64,000 nt of DNA from an uncultured Erythrobacter sp. (GTDB lineage Bacteria; Pseudomonadota; Alphaproteobacteria; Sphingomonadales; Sphingomonadaceae): the NCBI GenBank assembly GCA_947500645.1, contig CANMSD010000001.1:124001-188000 (forward strand), written 5' to 3'. Of this stretch, positions 1 to 7,209 are shown piece after piece (position 1 is the first letter of the stretch; each line of letters opens with the position of its first letter). A program made the translations under genes and the position numbers. Under the pieces are notes generated by a model. That model was given only the letters and a program-made list of their open reading frames with translations, had not been told where the DNA came from and ran no database searches.

Positions 1-1
1 C

Positions 2-730
2 AGCCGCGTGCAAACCGCACTGACCAAGGCTGGCCCAGCGGCCGGAGGAATGCTCAATCGCGACACATTCCTCAGCCGAATTGACGGCCTGATGTATGGC
101 GATGATCCGGAACAGGGCGTAATCGAAGGGCGGCAGTTTATTCACCCTGAATTGCGGTTGTCGTTTACCGCGCCGCAGGGCTTTTACATGGTCAATGGCA
201 CGCGCGCGGTGAGCATTAATGGCCAGAGCGGCCAGGCGCAGCTCACTCTCGCGCCGTATGCCGGGGATCTGAACAGCTACATCCGTCAGCAATTCAGCGC
301 TTTGGGCGGACAGGAGCGCCAGCTTGCTCCGCAGGATATTCAGCGGACCACCGTGAATGGGATCAGAGCGGCCTATGGGACGGCGCGGGTGAACAATGGC
401 AACTCACAGGTTGATCTCGTGGTATTCGCTTATGAGTTTGCAAGCGATCGCGCCTATCACTTTGTGGCGATCACGCCTGCAGGCCGAGGCAATACCTTTA
501 CCGCAATGTTCAATTCGATGCGGCGGATCAGTTCGTCGGAAGCCAGCGCGGTCATTCCGCGGCGCATCGATGTGGTGACGGTCGGACGGAACGATTCGGT
601 GCAATCGCTCGCTAGGCGCATGGCTTATTCCGATGCTCAGGAAGATCGATTCCGGGTCTTGAACGCTCTGGGTGCGCGCGAAGGCGTGCGACCCGGGCAG
701 AAGGTCAAGCTGGTGGTCCGCGCGCGTTAA
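2..730 (+). CDS. M48-type Zn metalloprotease, C-terminal part (5' end outside window)
   Basis: The reading frame is open from the first bases, so the true start lies upstream and about 242 residues of the C-terminus are visible. This part lacks the HExxH zinc site. It resembles the C-terminal region of periplasmic M48 metalloproteases of the COG4784 type: a beta-rich domain (HPELRLSFTAPQGF) followed by a short LysM-like tail (VTVGRNDSVQSLARRM ... VRPGQKVKLV) that may bind peptidoglycan. Such proteins are thought to act in envelope quality control. It ends at a strong bidirectional hairpin and converges on the Flp pilin genes. The family call rests on the C-terminal domains only. Confidence 0.72.
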   Translation, partial: SRVQTALTKAGPAAGGMLNRDTFLSRIDGLMYGDDPEQGVIEGRQFIHPELRLSFTAPQGFYMVNGTRAVSINGQSGQAQLTLAPYAGDLNSYIRQQFSALGGQERQLAPQDIQRTTVNGIRAAYGTARVNNGNSQVDLVVFAYEFASDRAYHFVAITPAGRGNTFTAMFNSMRRISSSEASAVIPRRIDVVTVGRNDSVQSLARRMAYSDAQEDRFRVLNALGAREGVRPGQKVKLVVRAR

Positions 731-776
731 GGAGAAAGCGGAAGGTCAACTCTTCAAAAAGACTGCGCACATAAAA

Positions 777-804
777 AAAGCGGCGGGGAAATCCCCGCCG
801 CTTT
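777..804. terminator. Bidirectional intrinsic terminator
   Basis: A perfect 12-bp stem (AAAGCGGCGGGG / CCCCGCCGCTTT) with a 4-nt loop lies between the convergent metalloprotease and Flp pilin genes. On the minus strand it is followed by a run of seven T, so it should end the pilin transcript efficiently. The plus-strand tail is weaker (TTTCTCTT). Confidence 0.88.
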
Positions 805-828
805 CTCTTAGCGTATGATCGCTTCGAC

Positions 829-996
829 TTATGGAGTTTGCATTTCGTCTGCAACAGTCGAGAACGTGTCAGAGAGCTGGTTACCGAGGCTCTGCATTGC
901 GGTGATCGCAGCAACAGCGATCAGAGCAGCAATAAGGCCGTATTCGATAGCAGTTGCACCCTGCTCGTCAGCGAAAAGCTTGTTAAAGAATTTCAT
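829..996 (-). CDS. Flp family type IVb pilin (first copy)
   Basis: This 55-residue protein begins MKFFNKLFADEQG and continues ATAIEYGLIAALIAV. That is the type IVb (Flp/Tad) prepilin pattern: a short charged leader ending in Gly13, cleavage before Ala14, Glu at +5 followed by Tyr, then a hydrophobic helix. After processing it would be the major subunit of a Flp pilus used in adhesion. An AGGAG ribosome site lies about 9 nt upstream of the ATG. The gene is followed by a strong terminator. A second pilin gene lies just upstream on the same strand. No Tad assembly genes are in the window. Confidence 0.9.
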   Translation of the reverse strand: MKFFNKLFADEQGATAIEYGLIAALIAVAAITAMQSLGNQLSDTFSTVADEMQTP

Positions 997-1118
997 TAGT
1001 AGTCTCCTGGTTCAGTCTTCGGTACCCGTGTCGACCCTGAAGCAGGATCGGACAGATGGTGTTGTAATCAGTACCTCTTGAAAATTTCCTAACTCGGAGC
1101 CTTTCAAAAGTATTAAAA

Positions 1119-1301
1119 TCAGTTGATCACATCATCCACCGTATTTGATACGCGACCCCAAAGGCCGGTGTTCTCGTTGGCAACAGCCTCGAAAGCACCG
1201 ATTGAAGCGATCACGATCAAACTGGCGATCAGACCATATTCAACAGCAGTGGCACCCGTTTTGTCGTTTCCGAGTTCCCGGAGGAAGTTCGTCAAAAGCA
1301 T
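1119..1301 (-). CDS. Flp family type IVb pilin (second copy)
   Basis: The protein has 60 residues from the ATG at 1301 and carries the Flp signature: charged leader, Gly16, then ATAVEYGLIASLIVI with Glu at +5. It differs from the downstream copy mainly after the helix (ENTGLWGRVSNTVDDVIN) and is probably an alternative or minor pilin. The start is uncertain. A TTG at 1316 adds five residues and has a better spaced AGGA upstream, while the ATG at 1301 gives a leader of normal length. About 120 bp separate it from the other pilin, so the two may be co-transcribed. Confidence 0.85.
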   Translation of the reverse strand: MLLTNFLRELGNDKTGATAVEYGLIASLIVIASIGAFEAVANENTGLWGRVSNTVDDVIN

Positions 1302-1399
1302 GGAAACACCCGTCAATTACGTTCCTGATGAAACATCAAATGCGCTCGCCACGTTAAAAAAGTATTGATGGAACATGCTCACATGGAAAAAAATCCGAC

Positions 1400-1810
1400 A
1401 TGATGGACAGGTGGATACCCGTAGTTGCGGGCGCGTTGCGGGGAGTGGATGGGCGCTGGCTGATGCACAAGAGGCCGCTTGAGAAACATCATGGAGGCCT
1501 TTGGGAATTTCCTGGTGGTAAGGTCGAATCGCTTGAAACGCCCAGAAATGCGTTGATTCGCGAGCTTCGCGAAGAATTGGGTATTTCGATTGAGATATGT
1601 CACTGCATTCCTGCCGGCTTCGCGCAAGAAGATGAAACGAGCGCTGCCGAGCCGATTGTCATTCTACTTTACACAATTGCCAGTTGGGACGGGATCCCGG
1701 CAGCGCTGGAAGGAGGTGAGGTGGATTGGTTCACGCCCGACGAGATCGCTGATCTTGCAAAACCACCGCTAGATATCGCGCTTGCCCGGCAGCTCTTCAA
1801 AAAACCCTAG
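1400..1810 (+). CDS. mutT: NUDIX hydrolase, MutT-type 8-oxo-dGTP diphosphatase
   Basis: This 136-residue protein has a complete Nudix box at residues 40-62 (Gly40, Glu46, then REL-REELGI), the Mg-binding helix that hydrolyses nucleoside diphosphate derivatives. The N-terminal VVAGALRGVDGRWLMHKRP and WEFPGGKVE segments match MutT enzymes, which remove 8-oxo-dGTP from the nucleotide pool to avoid AT-to-CG transversions. Length is normal for MutT. Two ATG codons stand in tandem (1400 and 1403), so the start may shift by one residue. Substrate is inferred from the family, since Nudix enzymes vary in specificity. Confidence 0.85.
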   Translation: MMDRWIPVVAGALRGVDGRWLMHKRPLEKHHGGLWEFPGGKVESLETPRNALIRELREELGISIEICHCIPAGFAQEDETSAAEPIVILLYTIASWDGIPAALEGGEVDWFTPDEIADLAKPPLDIALARQLFKKP

Positions 1811-1872
1811 GCCATTTGACGCGAAGGGGATTGCCAAGCTGCGCGTGCCCCCGTATGTGCCCGACCTCACGC

Positions 1873-1949
1873 GCGCCAGTAGCTCAGCTGGATAGAGTAC
1901 CTGACTACGAATCAGGCGGCCGGAGGTTCGAATCCTTCCTGGCGCGCCA
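1873..1949 (+). tRNA. tRNA-Arg (anticodon ACG)
   Basis: A 77-nt cloverleaf: acceptor GCGCCAG pairs with CTGGCGC, the D arm is GCTC/GAGT, the anticodon arm CCTGA-CTACGAA-TCAGG gives anticodon ACG, the T arm holds TTCGAAT, and CCA is encoded. The A34 is expected to be edited to inosine to read CGU, CGC and CGA. Confidence 0.97.
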
Positions 1950-1950
1950 A

Positions 1951-1983
1951 GAAAACCCATCCCTTGCGGGGTGGGTTTTTTTG
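1951..1983 (+). terminator. Terminator after tRNA-Arg
   Basis: Stem AACCCATCCC / GGGGTGGGTT with a short TTGC loop and a T-rich tail, directly after the tRNA CCA end. One pair is a G-T wobble. Confidence 0.85.
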
Positions 1984-2021
1984 TTTGAGGTCATGGGTGG
2001 TGAGGGTTTTTTTGTTTCGCT

Positions 2022-2112
2022 TCAAGCGCCAGCGTTCGCATCCGCTCTCTTGGCTATCCTCGCTCACGCGACCAAAGGTCGCATCGCTGCGGACGGGCAG
2101 TCGCCCTTGCGG
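2022..2112 (+). repeat. Dispersed repeat, copy A (downstream of tRNA-Arg)
   Basis: About 90 bp (containing GCGTTCGCATCCGCTC and CTTGGCTATCCTCGCTCA) recur with roughly 80-85% identity by eye on the opposite strand at 56445-56535, next to the 6S RNA gene. A sub-block (GCTGCGGACGGGCA ... CGCCCTTGCGG) also recurs in direct orientation at 56351-56382. Both copies lie between genes. The open frames across it are arginine/serine-rich and look like repeat translation rather than genes. Confidence 0.75.
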
Positions 2113-2178
2113 CCCTCTGGGCCGTTTTCAGTCTTCGGTGTTTCTAAGCTGTTCGCGCTCTTCCCAGAAACAGCTCGT

Positions 2179-2580
2179 CTAATCGCTCACACTATCCTCT
2201 AGCGCGTGCATATCATCATCGGAAAAGCCGAAGTGATGACCTGCTTCGTGGATTACGACATGGCGCACCAAATCCTCGAAACTCACACCAGTCTGGCGCA
2301 TCTCGGCCAGAAGAGGTTGGCGAAACAGGCTTATAACGGGGGGCATCACCCCGCTCTGCCAAACTGATCGTTCGGTCAGGGGCGTGCCTTCGTATAGTCC
2401 GCTCAATTGCCATTTGTTGATGATATTGACCGAGGCCAGCTGATCGGGATGCGCGAACTCTTCTACCTTCAGCGCAACGTTACCGAGCTTTTCGCGGAAC
2501 TCGGCCGGCAATCGCGCCAAAGTGTCTCGGGCAGCTCTTTCGAACTCGCTCGGGTCAGGTCCTGTGAGCACTCGATCCAT
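2179..2580 (-). CDS. Zincin-like metallopeptidase (DUF1025/PF06262 family)
   Basis: This 133-residue protein ends in HEAGHHFGFSDDDM (from His111), the HExxH-plus-G-x-x-D signature of the minimal zincin family PF06262. These are small cytosolic proteins predicted to bind one zinc ion and hydrolyse peptide bonds; physiological substrates are unknown. It is transcribed convergently toward the tRNA-Arg region, with the dispersed repeat copy A at its 3' end, and divergently from the hemerythrin gene. Length and motif position near the C-terminus are typical. Confidence 0.88.
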   Translation of the reverse strand: MDRVLTGPDPSEFERAARDTLARLPAEFREKLGNVALKVEEFAHPDQLASVNIINKWQLSGLYEGTPLTERSVWQSGVMPPVISLFRQPLLAEMRQTGVSFEDLVRHVVIHEAGHHFGFSDDDMHALEDSVSD

Positions 2581-2674
2581 CTCAGGGATATGGGTGAGCT
2601 GTGCGAAGCTGCAAGCTCTCGGAACCTGCGCGGCCTACGCTCATTGATTCGACAGAAACTCAATGGAGCTATCA

Positions 2675-3166
2675 ATGACCGACAACACAGCCATTTTCGA
2701 CCGTCTAAAAAAAGACCATGACAAGCACCGCGACCTGCTCGATCGGATCGCGAATACCAGTGGTGATAGCGATGAGCGTAATCGCCTGTTCGAAGAGCTG
2801 ACAAAAGAGCTCAAAAGCCACGCTGCTGCTGAGGAGCAGGCAGTATATTCGACGATGCTGCGCAAGCCGCCGACTACGGACGACACGCGCCACTCCGTCG
2901 CCGAGCATCAGGAAATCGATGAAATGCTCAACGACCTGGCTGCAACGGATATGAGCTCAAGCGCGTGGCTGCAGAAGTTCAAGGATTTCGATCATCGCTA
3001 TCGTCATCACATCGAGGAAGAGGAAGAAGATCACTTCCCCGACTTCGCAGAATATCTCGATGACGAGGACACGCAGCACATGCGCAAGGTGTTCGAGCGC
3101 CGCAAGCAGGAGGAAAAGGCCGCGGCTGAAATCACTCCTGAGAGTGCGGGCGACGCCAAGGAATAA
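2675..3166 (+). CDS. Hemerythrin-domain protein
   Basis: The 163-residue protein has the four-helix hemerythrin pattern of spaced His and Glu ligands: an early H-x-x-x-H pair (KKDHDKHRDLL), HAAAEEQAVY, HSVAEHQEIDEML, and HRYRHHIEEEEEDHFP. Such proteins bind a di-iron centre that senses or carries O2 or NO, or protects iron. The C-terminal tail is acidic and disordered. I chose ATG 2675 over an upstream ATG at 2663, because the GGAG between them sits 6 nt before 2675. A good terminator follows at 3191. Confidence 0.88.
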   Translation: MTDNTAIFDRLKKDHDKHRDLLDRIANTSGDSDERNRLFEELTKELKSHAAAEEQAVYSTMLRKPPTTDDTRHSVAEHQEIDEMLNDLAATDMSSSAWLQKFKDFDHRYRHHIEEEEEDHFPDFAEYLDDEDTQHMRKVFERRKQEEKAAAEITPESAGDAKE

Positions 3167-3190
3167 AGTCAGGCAGCTTTGAAACGCCGG

Positions 3191-3227
3191 CGCGCCTCTG
3201 AGTATATCAGGGGCGCGTTTTGTGTTT
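3191..3227 (+). terminator. Intrinsic terminator after hemerythrin gene
   Basis: Stem CGCGCCTCTGA / TCAGGGGCGCG (one wobble) with a GTATA loop, followed by TTTTGTGTTT. Confidence 0.82.
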
Positions 3228-3312
3228 CGGCCTCATGCAATGCGATTGCCAAGGTGCTGATTTTGCGCGAGAGGGTCAGCGGGATCGGGAAAGGCAACAG
3301 GAAGACACTGGA

Positions 3313-3930
3313 ATGAACGACTTGCACGATCACGATCTGGATGACGAAAACCCGCTGGCCAAGCCCGACGTGCCGGAACATGTGCAGGATGCGATCCGTA
3401 CATTACTAACTTGGGCTGGTGATGACCCAGAGCGCGAAGGGCTTCTCGACACTCCTAAACGCGTAGGCCGTGCGTGGCTTGAGTATTGCCAAGGGTACAA
3501 TGAGGATCCGGCAATCCACCTCTCGCGCGTATTTGAAGAAGTGGGCGGCTATGACGAAATCGTCCTGCTGAAAGACATTCCTTTCCAGTCTCACTGCGAA
3601 CATCACATGGCGCCGATAACGGGCAAGGCAGCGATCGCATACCTGCCCAATCAAAAGGTCGTTGGCATCTCGAAGCTTGCGCGCGTGCTCCATGGCTATG
3701 GCCGCCGGTTGCAGATTCAGGAACGCCTGACCGCGCAGGTCGCGCAGTGCATCTGGGACCATCTTGAACCGCAGGGTGTCGCTGTCGTGATCGAGGCGCA
3801 GCATGGCTGTATGACCGGACGCGGAGTTCGCACACCGGGCGTCGGCATGATCACCTCGCGTCTGCTCGGCTGCTTCCTCGACGACCAGCGCAGCCGCAAG
3901 GAAGTGATGGCCCTGATGGGCTATGGCTGA
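3313..3930 (+). CDS. folE: GTP cyclohydrolase I
   Basis: This 205-residue enzyme converts GTP to 7,8-dihydroneopterin triphosphate, the first step of folate (and queuosine) synthesis. Zinc ligands are visible: Cys95 and His98 in SHCEHHMAP, and Cys166 in QHGCMTGRGVR. The N-terminal segment (EREGLLDTPKRVGRAW) is also characteristic. The frame is open further upstream, but the ATG at 3313 follows AGGAAG at the right distance and gives the family length. It stops just before the convergent saccharopine-dehydrogenase-like gene. Confidence 0.96.
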   Translation: MNDLHDHDLDDENPLAKPDVPEHVQDAIRTLLTWAGDDPEREGLLDTPKRVGRAWLEYCQGYNEDPAIHLSRVFEEVGGYDEIVLLKDIPFQSHCEHHMAPITGKAAIAYLPNQKVVGISKLARVLHGYGRRLQIQERLTAQVAQCIWDHLEPQGVAVVIEAQHGCMTGRGVRTPGVGMITSRLLGCFLDDQRSRKEVMALMGYG

Positions 3931-3941
3931 GTGCGCTGCGC

Positions 3942-5597
3942 TCAGTCCGGTGTGAGCGATCCTCGGTAGGATACGACGAGCCCGACTATCGGCAGCGTAA
4001 TATCGACATCGAAACAGAAGCGGCCATCCCGTTCCGTTTCGAAGCTTAATCCAGTTGGCATCAGGAACTTCGGCAAAGGCACTCGAAGGGCTGACCAGCT
4101 GCGCGGTACAAGAACCAGCCTGTCTTCTTCAACAACCAGTGCCAGCGAAACATCGATAATCCCGAATCTCTCGACAATCAGATGCGCGTTCCGGCCGATG
4201 CCCACTCTTTGGTGCGAGTGAAAGCTCTGTTGGCCAAAGGTGCGAGTCCACAGTTCGCCGTCGCTGTCGGGTGAGAATGCGACTGAGACAGGGATCGATT
4301 CCGCCTGTTTGGGGAAGCCGATAATCGCGGCGACCATTTTTGCGAGCAGCCCGCGTCCGCGCCGAACGCTGGCCGTACCGGACCAGGTGCGCTTAGCGGT
4401 GCTATCATGCAGCGCCTTCACTTGCTGAGGCAGGGTCTCGAAGGACGGTCCGAGGATTTGACGATAGATCGGTTCGCTTGATTGGTCCTCGCGAAAGCCG
4501 GAGTATATGGTCCGCTTTGCAAACAGACGCTCGTAGTCGGAAAGTTCGAGCGCATGTGTCGCTGGCCTCGCGCCGGGTGCTGGAGCATCCCCAGCGATCA
4601 GCTTTCGCACAATACCCTCGATCGCCATGGAGGGAATGAAAGGGCCGTCATCGCCTTCGGCCAGCAAGTGCCAACTCCGCTCGTTATCCTCGTCATTAGC
4701 TGTGCCTTTAACATGGACAAACATGCCGCCGCGATGCTCGCCGAACTTCATCAGGTTGAGCACAATGTAGAACAGCTTCGAGAAGCTGGTCAGTGGTGGC
4801 AACTTCAGGCGATGCCGTATCTTTGCAAGCACGTTCAACATGCGATGCAGCACTTCGGGAACGGGCCCCGCGCCCATCCAGATATCGGTGATGCCCGGGT
4901 GCTCGCGCGGAAGCACTTGCAGGTCCGGTACATCGACCAGCGAGAAGTGGATATTGCGCAATGGCAGATGGCCGGGAGCGGCAATGGTGTAGCGCATGCT
5001 TTCCGCGAGGCCGATTCCGGTATTCCTCTTTCCATCGCGGGTCAGCTTCACCGGTTCGCCCGCATATCCGATCACTGCGCGCATCACATTCAATCCGATT
5101 CCGGCATAGGGCGAGGGTGCAATGCCACCTTGGACCTCGCGAATATCCATCGTCTTTGCCATTTCTCGCAGCACAGCCGAGGTGAGGACTGGGAAGCTGC
5201 TCACGCCTGAAAGCACGAAGATGCCCGCTCGCCTGGCCCGCTCGTCGAATTGCGAGATATCGAAAACGAATTCGGCACCATCGGCTAAGTCGAGATAGTT
5301 CACCTTCGCGGCAATGCAGGCGTCAACGACGCCGTAGCGGTCATCTCCATAATCCTGAAACGGTCCGGAAGCGTCGACCAGAAGGTCTGGCTGATATTGC
5401 GCAAGCCCGGCGGCGATATCGCACCGGTCTAGTTGGACGGGCCTTGCTTTGGCCTCTCCCGCGAAGTCGGCGCAGAACGCCTTGGCCTTTTTCTCGCTCC
5501 GCCCGGCGATCAGTAAGGTGAGATCTGGAATGTCGCTCAGGAGCTGCGCAAGGCGACCACCAAAAACGCCATATCCGCCCAGGATCAGGATCTTCAT
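3942..5597 (-). CDS. Saccharopine dehydrogenase-like protein with C-terminal DUF4166-type domain
   Basis: The 551-residue protein opens with a Rossmann dinucleotide-binding motif (ILGGYGVFGGRLA, residues 5-17) and the NADP-binding fold of the saccharopine dehydrogenase superfamily (LLVDASGPFQDYG; VNYLDLADG). From about residue 380 a second beta-rich domain matches my memory of DUF4166. The family contains oxidoreductases of unknown substrate, so the name does not mean lysine metabolism. It is followed at 5622 on the same strand by the DCC protein, whose stop lies about 25 bp upstream of this start, so the two are probably one operon. Confidence 0.82.
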   Translation of the reverse strand: MKILILGGYGVFGGRLAQLLSDIPDLTLLIAGRSEKKAKAFCADFAGEAKARPVQLDRCDIAAGLAQYQPDLLVDASGPFQDYGDDRYGVVDACIAAKVNYLDLADGAEFVFDISQFDERARRAGIFVLSGVSSFPVLTSAVLREMAKTMDIREVQGGIAPSPYAGIGLNVMRAVIGYAGEPVKLTRDGKRNTGIGLAESMRYTIAAPGHLPLRNIHFSLVDVPDLQVLPREHPGITDIWMGAGPVPEVLHRMLNVLAKIRHRLKLPPLTSFSKLFYIVLNLMKFGEHRGGMFVHVKGTANDEDNERSWHLLAEGDDGPFIPSMAIEGIVRKLIAGDAPAPGARPATHALELSDYERLFAKRTIYSGFREDQSSEPIYRQILGPSFETLPQQVKALHDSTAKRTWSGTASVRRGRGLLAKMVAAIIGFPKQAESIPVSVAFSPDSDGELWTRTFGQQSFHSHQRVGIGRNAHLIVERFGIIDVSLALVVEEDRLVLVPRSWSALRVPLPKFLMPTGLSFETERDGRFCFDVDITLPIVGLVVSYRGSLTPD

Positions 5598-5621
5598 TTT
5601 TGGCTGCCCCTCATATGTCGT

Positions 5622-6062
5622 CTACAACACGCGTGAGCGCAAATGCTCTGGCGGGACCCAACACGAATCGCGCTTGCCGAATATGCGGTATCGATTGCGC
5701 GCGATCAGGTGATAGATCGGATCGCGTAAGAAAGCCGGGATGATGCGGACCAGTCCAGCAAGCCTCCAAGGGAAGCCGAGACCTTCGTAAATTGCGATGA
5801 CCGCGTCACTGTCCTTGCGAACCCGCGATCCTTCAATGACGAGAATTGTTGACGGATCGGCGGGATCAAGTCCGTGTTTGCGAAACAGGTGCGCGCCGAC
5901 ATCACCCTGCATGGATGCGAGGTAGAATTCTCCATCCTTGTCGTGCGTCAAGATCAAGTGTGCGTTCGCAGAGCACAGCACGCATTCCGCATCGAACAGA
6001 ACGATGCGACCTTCAGGCAGGTCGTCAATGCTGTTCTTGCCGCTCTGTTTGATCGCATTCAT
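5622..6062 (-). CDS. DCC-family thiol-disulfide oxidoreductase-like protein (DUF393)
   Basis: A 146-residue protein with the family motif FDAECVLC (Asp24, Cys27, Cys30), a CxxC thioredoxin-like redox site near the N-terminus, and the family ending RYRIFGKRDSCWVPP. DUF393 proteins are predicted thiol oxidoreductases of unknown substrate. The open frame extends to a TTG at 6101; the ATG at 6062 is the more likely start, although neither has a strong ribosome site. It precedes and probably shares a transcript with the saccharopine dehydrogenase-like gene. Confidence 0.82.
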   Translation of the reverse strand: MNAIKQSGKNSIDDLPEGRIVLFDAECVLCSANAHLILTHDKDGEFYLASMQGDVGAHLFRKHGLDPADPSTILVIEGSRVRKDSDAVIAIYEGLGFPWRLAGLVRIIPAFLRDPIYHLIARNRYRIFGKRDSCWVPPEHLRSRVL

Positions 6063-6191
6063 TGCAGCCAGTGTTCTACTGTGGCGGGCAGTTGCTGCCA
6101 ATCAGAACCGGCCTTCGACTGTTGCAAAGAACGCAATTATCGGCGGATAGCGCGCACAACACCAAGGCTTTGGCTCGGAGATCGCTCGGCA

Positions 6192-7196
6192 TCAACCTCC
6201 GGATTTGGCGGTAGCCTCGGCAATCAACGCGAGCGCTTCTTGAGTGGCCTTGCTGGACTCCTTTTCACCCTTCCTGATCGCGTCAGCCAACTTCAACAGG
6301 TCGCCAGCGATCGAGGTCCCGACGTTTGGCTCTTGCTCGATCCTCAGCCCATCGTTTTCCGCGGCAATCTCATCCCACTTGCCCCTGATCGCGGCCCAAT
6401 AGCCCTGGGTTGCCTCCCAGTACGCATCGGCGGCGGCGACGTTGTAGTCGTCGGACCTCTCATAGGTGTTGAGGACATATTCCTGCACTACCGGCTTATG
6501 CTCGCCGGGCCGGCCTTCGTCCGGCATCATTTTGGTGTTGTCCTGCCAGTGGATCCAGCCGTTGGGCGTCATCTGGTGGCGGTTGATACCGACATAGTGA
6601 TCGTAGACCGGATTGCGCACGGCATCGCGGCGGGCGAGTGGGCGCGCGGTCCAATTCGAGCGCCAGCGTTTAACACCATTGGTAGTCTGCCATTGACCCC
6701 ATCCGGCGTAGCGGGGGCTGTCATCGACCTGATAGACGGTTTGCGACCAACGCCCTGCACGCAGAGGCTCTGGCACATCGGTCAGCTCCCAGGTGTTGCC
6801 GCCGGAATAAGTGAGGACTTGAGCAGGCTCGTATTCCCAGTCTTGCCGCCAGTGTTTCACAACATAGGGCTTGTCCGGCGGACCGACCACCAACAGGTGT
6901 TGCAGCGCGATCATGGTCCCGGTGTCCTCGACCACGCGAACCGATTCATACCCGCCTGAGACTTTGCGCTCGAGCGGCTCATACCCATCCATCCAGGCTG
7001 TCGATTCCTGCATATCGAAAGTGACTTTGTAATCGCCGGCCATTGCGAGGATGGTTGCACGGTCTGCTTCGAAAGCTGCCTTGTCTTCGGCTTCGCTGCG
7101 CTGGATCGGGTCATCTGCGAGAGCTGGGGCGGGGACGCTCACCATAGCGAGCGCGGCGAGACCGATTGCAATAAGCGTTTTGGTGGATTTGAGCAT
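6192..7196 (-). CDS. Secreted DUF6607-family protein, partner of the TonB receptor
   Basis: This 334-residue protein has a Sec signal peptide (residues 1-27, ending APALA before DDP). The mature part is rich in Trp and Tyr (YVVKHWRQDWEYEP, WGQWQTTNGVKRW). I recognise it as DUF6607, a family of unknown function found beside haem-type TonB receptors. The start at 7196 follows GAGGGAG; an earlier in-frame start would run into the receptor gene. It lies 13 bp after the receptor stop on the same strand and so is very likely controlled by the same iron box. A role in haem or iron handling is inferred from this position only. Confidence 0.83.
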   Translation of the reverse strand: MLKSTKTLIAIGLAALAMVSVPAPALADDPIQRSEAEDKAAFEADRATILAMAGDYKVTFDMQESTAWMDGYEPLERKVSGGYESVRVVEDTGTMIALQHLLVVGPPDKPYVVKHWRQDWEYEPAQVLTYSGGNTWELTDVPEPLRAGRWSQTVYQVDDSPRYAGWGQWQTTNGVKRWRSNWTARPLARRDAVRNPVYDHYVGINRHQMTPNGWIHWQDNTKMMPDEGRPGEHKPVVQEYVLNTYERSDDYNVAAADAYWEATQGYWAAIRGKWDEIAAENDGLRIEQEPNVGTSIAGDLLKLADAIRKGEKESSKATQEALALIAEATAKSGG

Positions 7197-7209
7197 GATG
7201 TGAACTCCC

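Noticed and set aside
1816..2202. Open frame running through tRNA-Arg and the dispersed repeat
   Set aside because: It crosses a tRNA and a terminator and ends in the repeat; not a gene.
3930..3960. Terminator between folE and the saccharopine dehydrogenase-like gene
   Set aside because: A short imperfect stem (CTGAG/CTCAG) without a T run.
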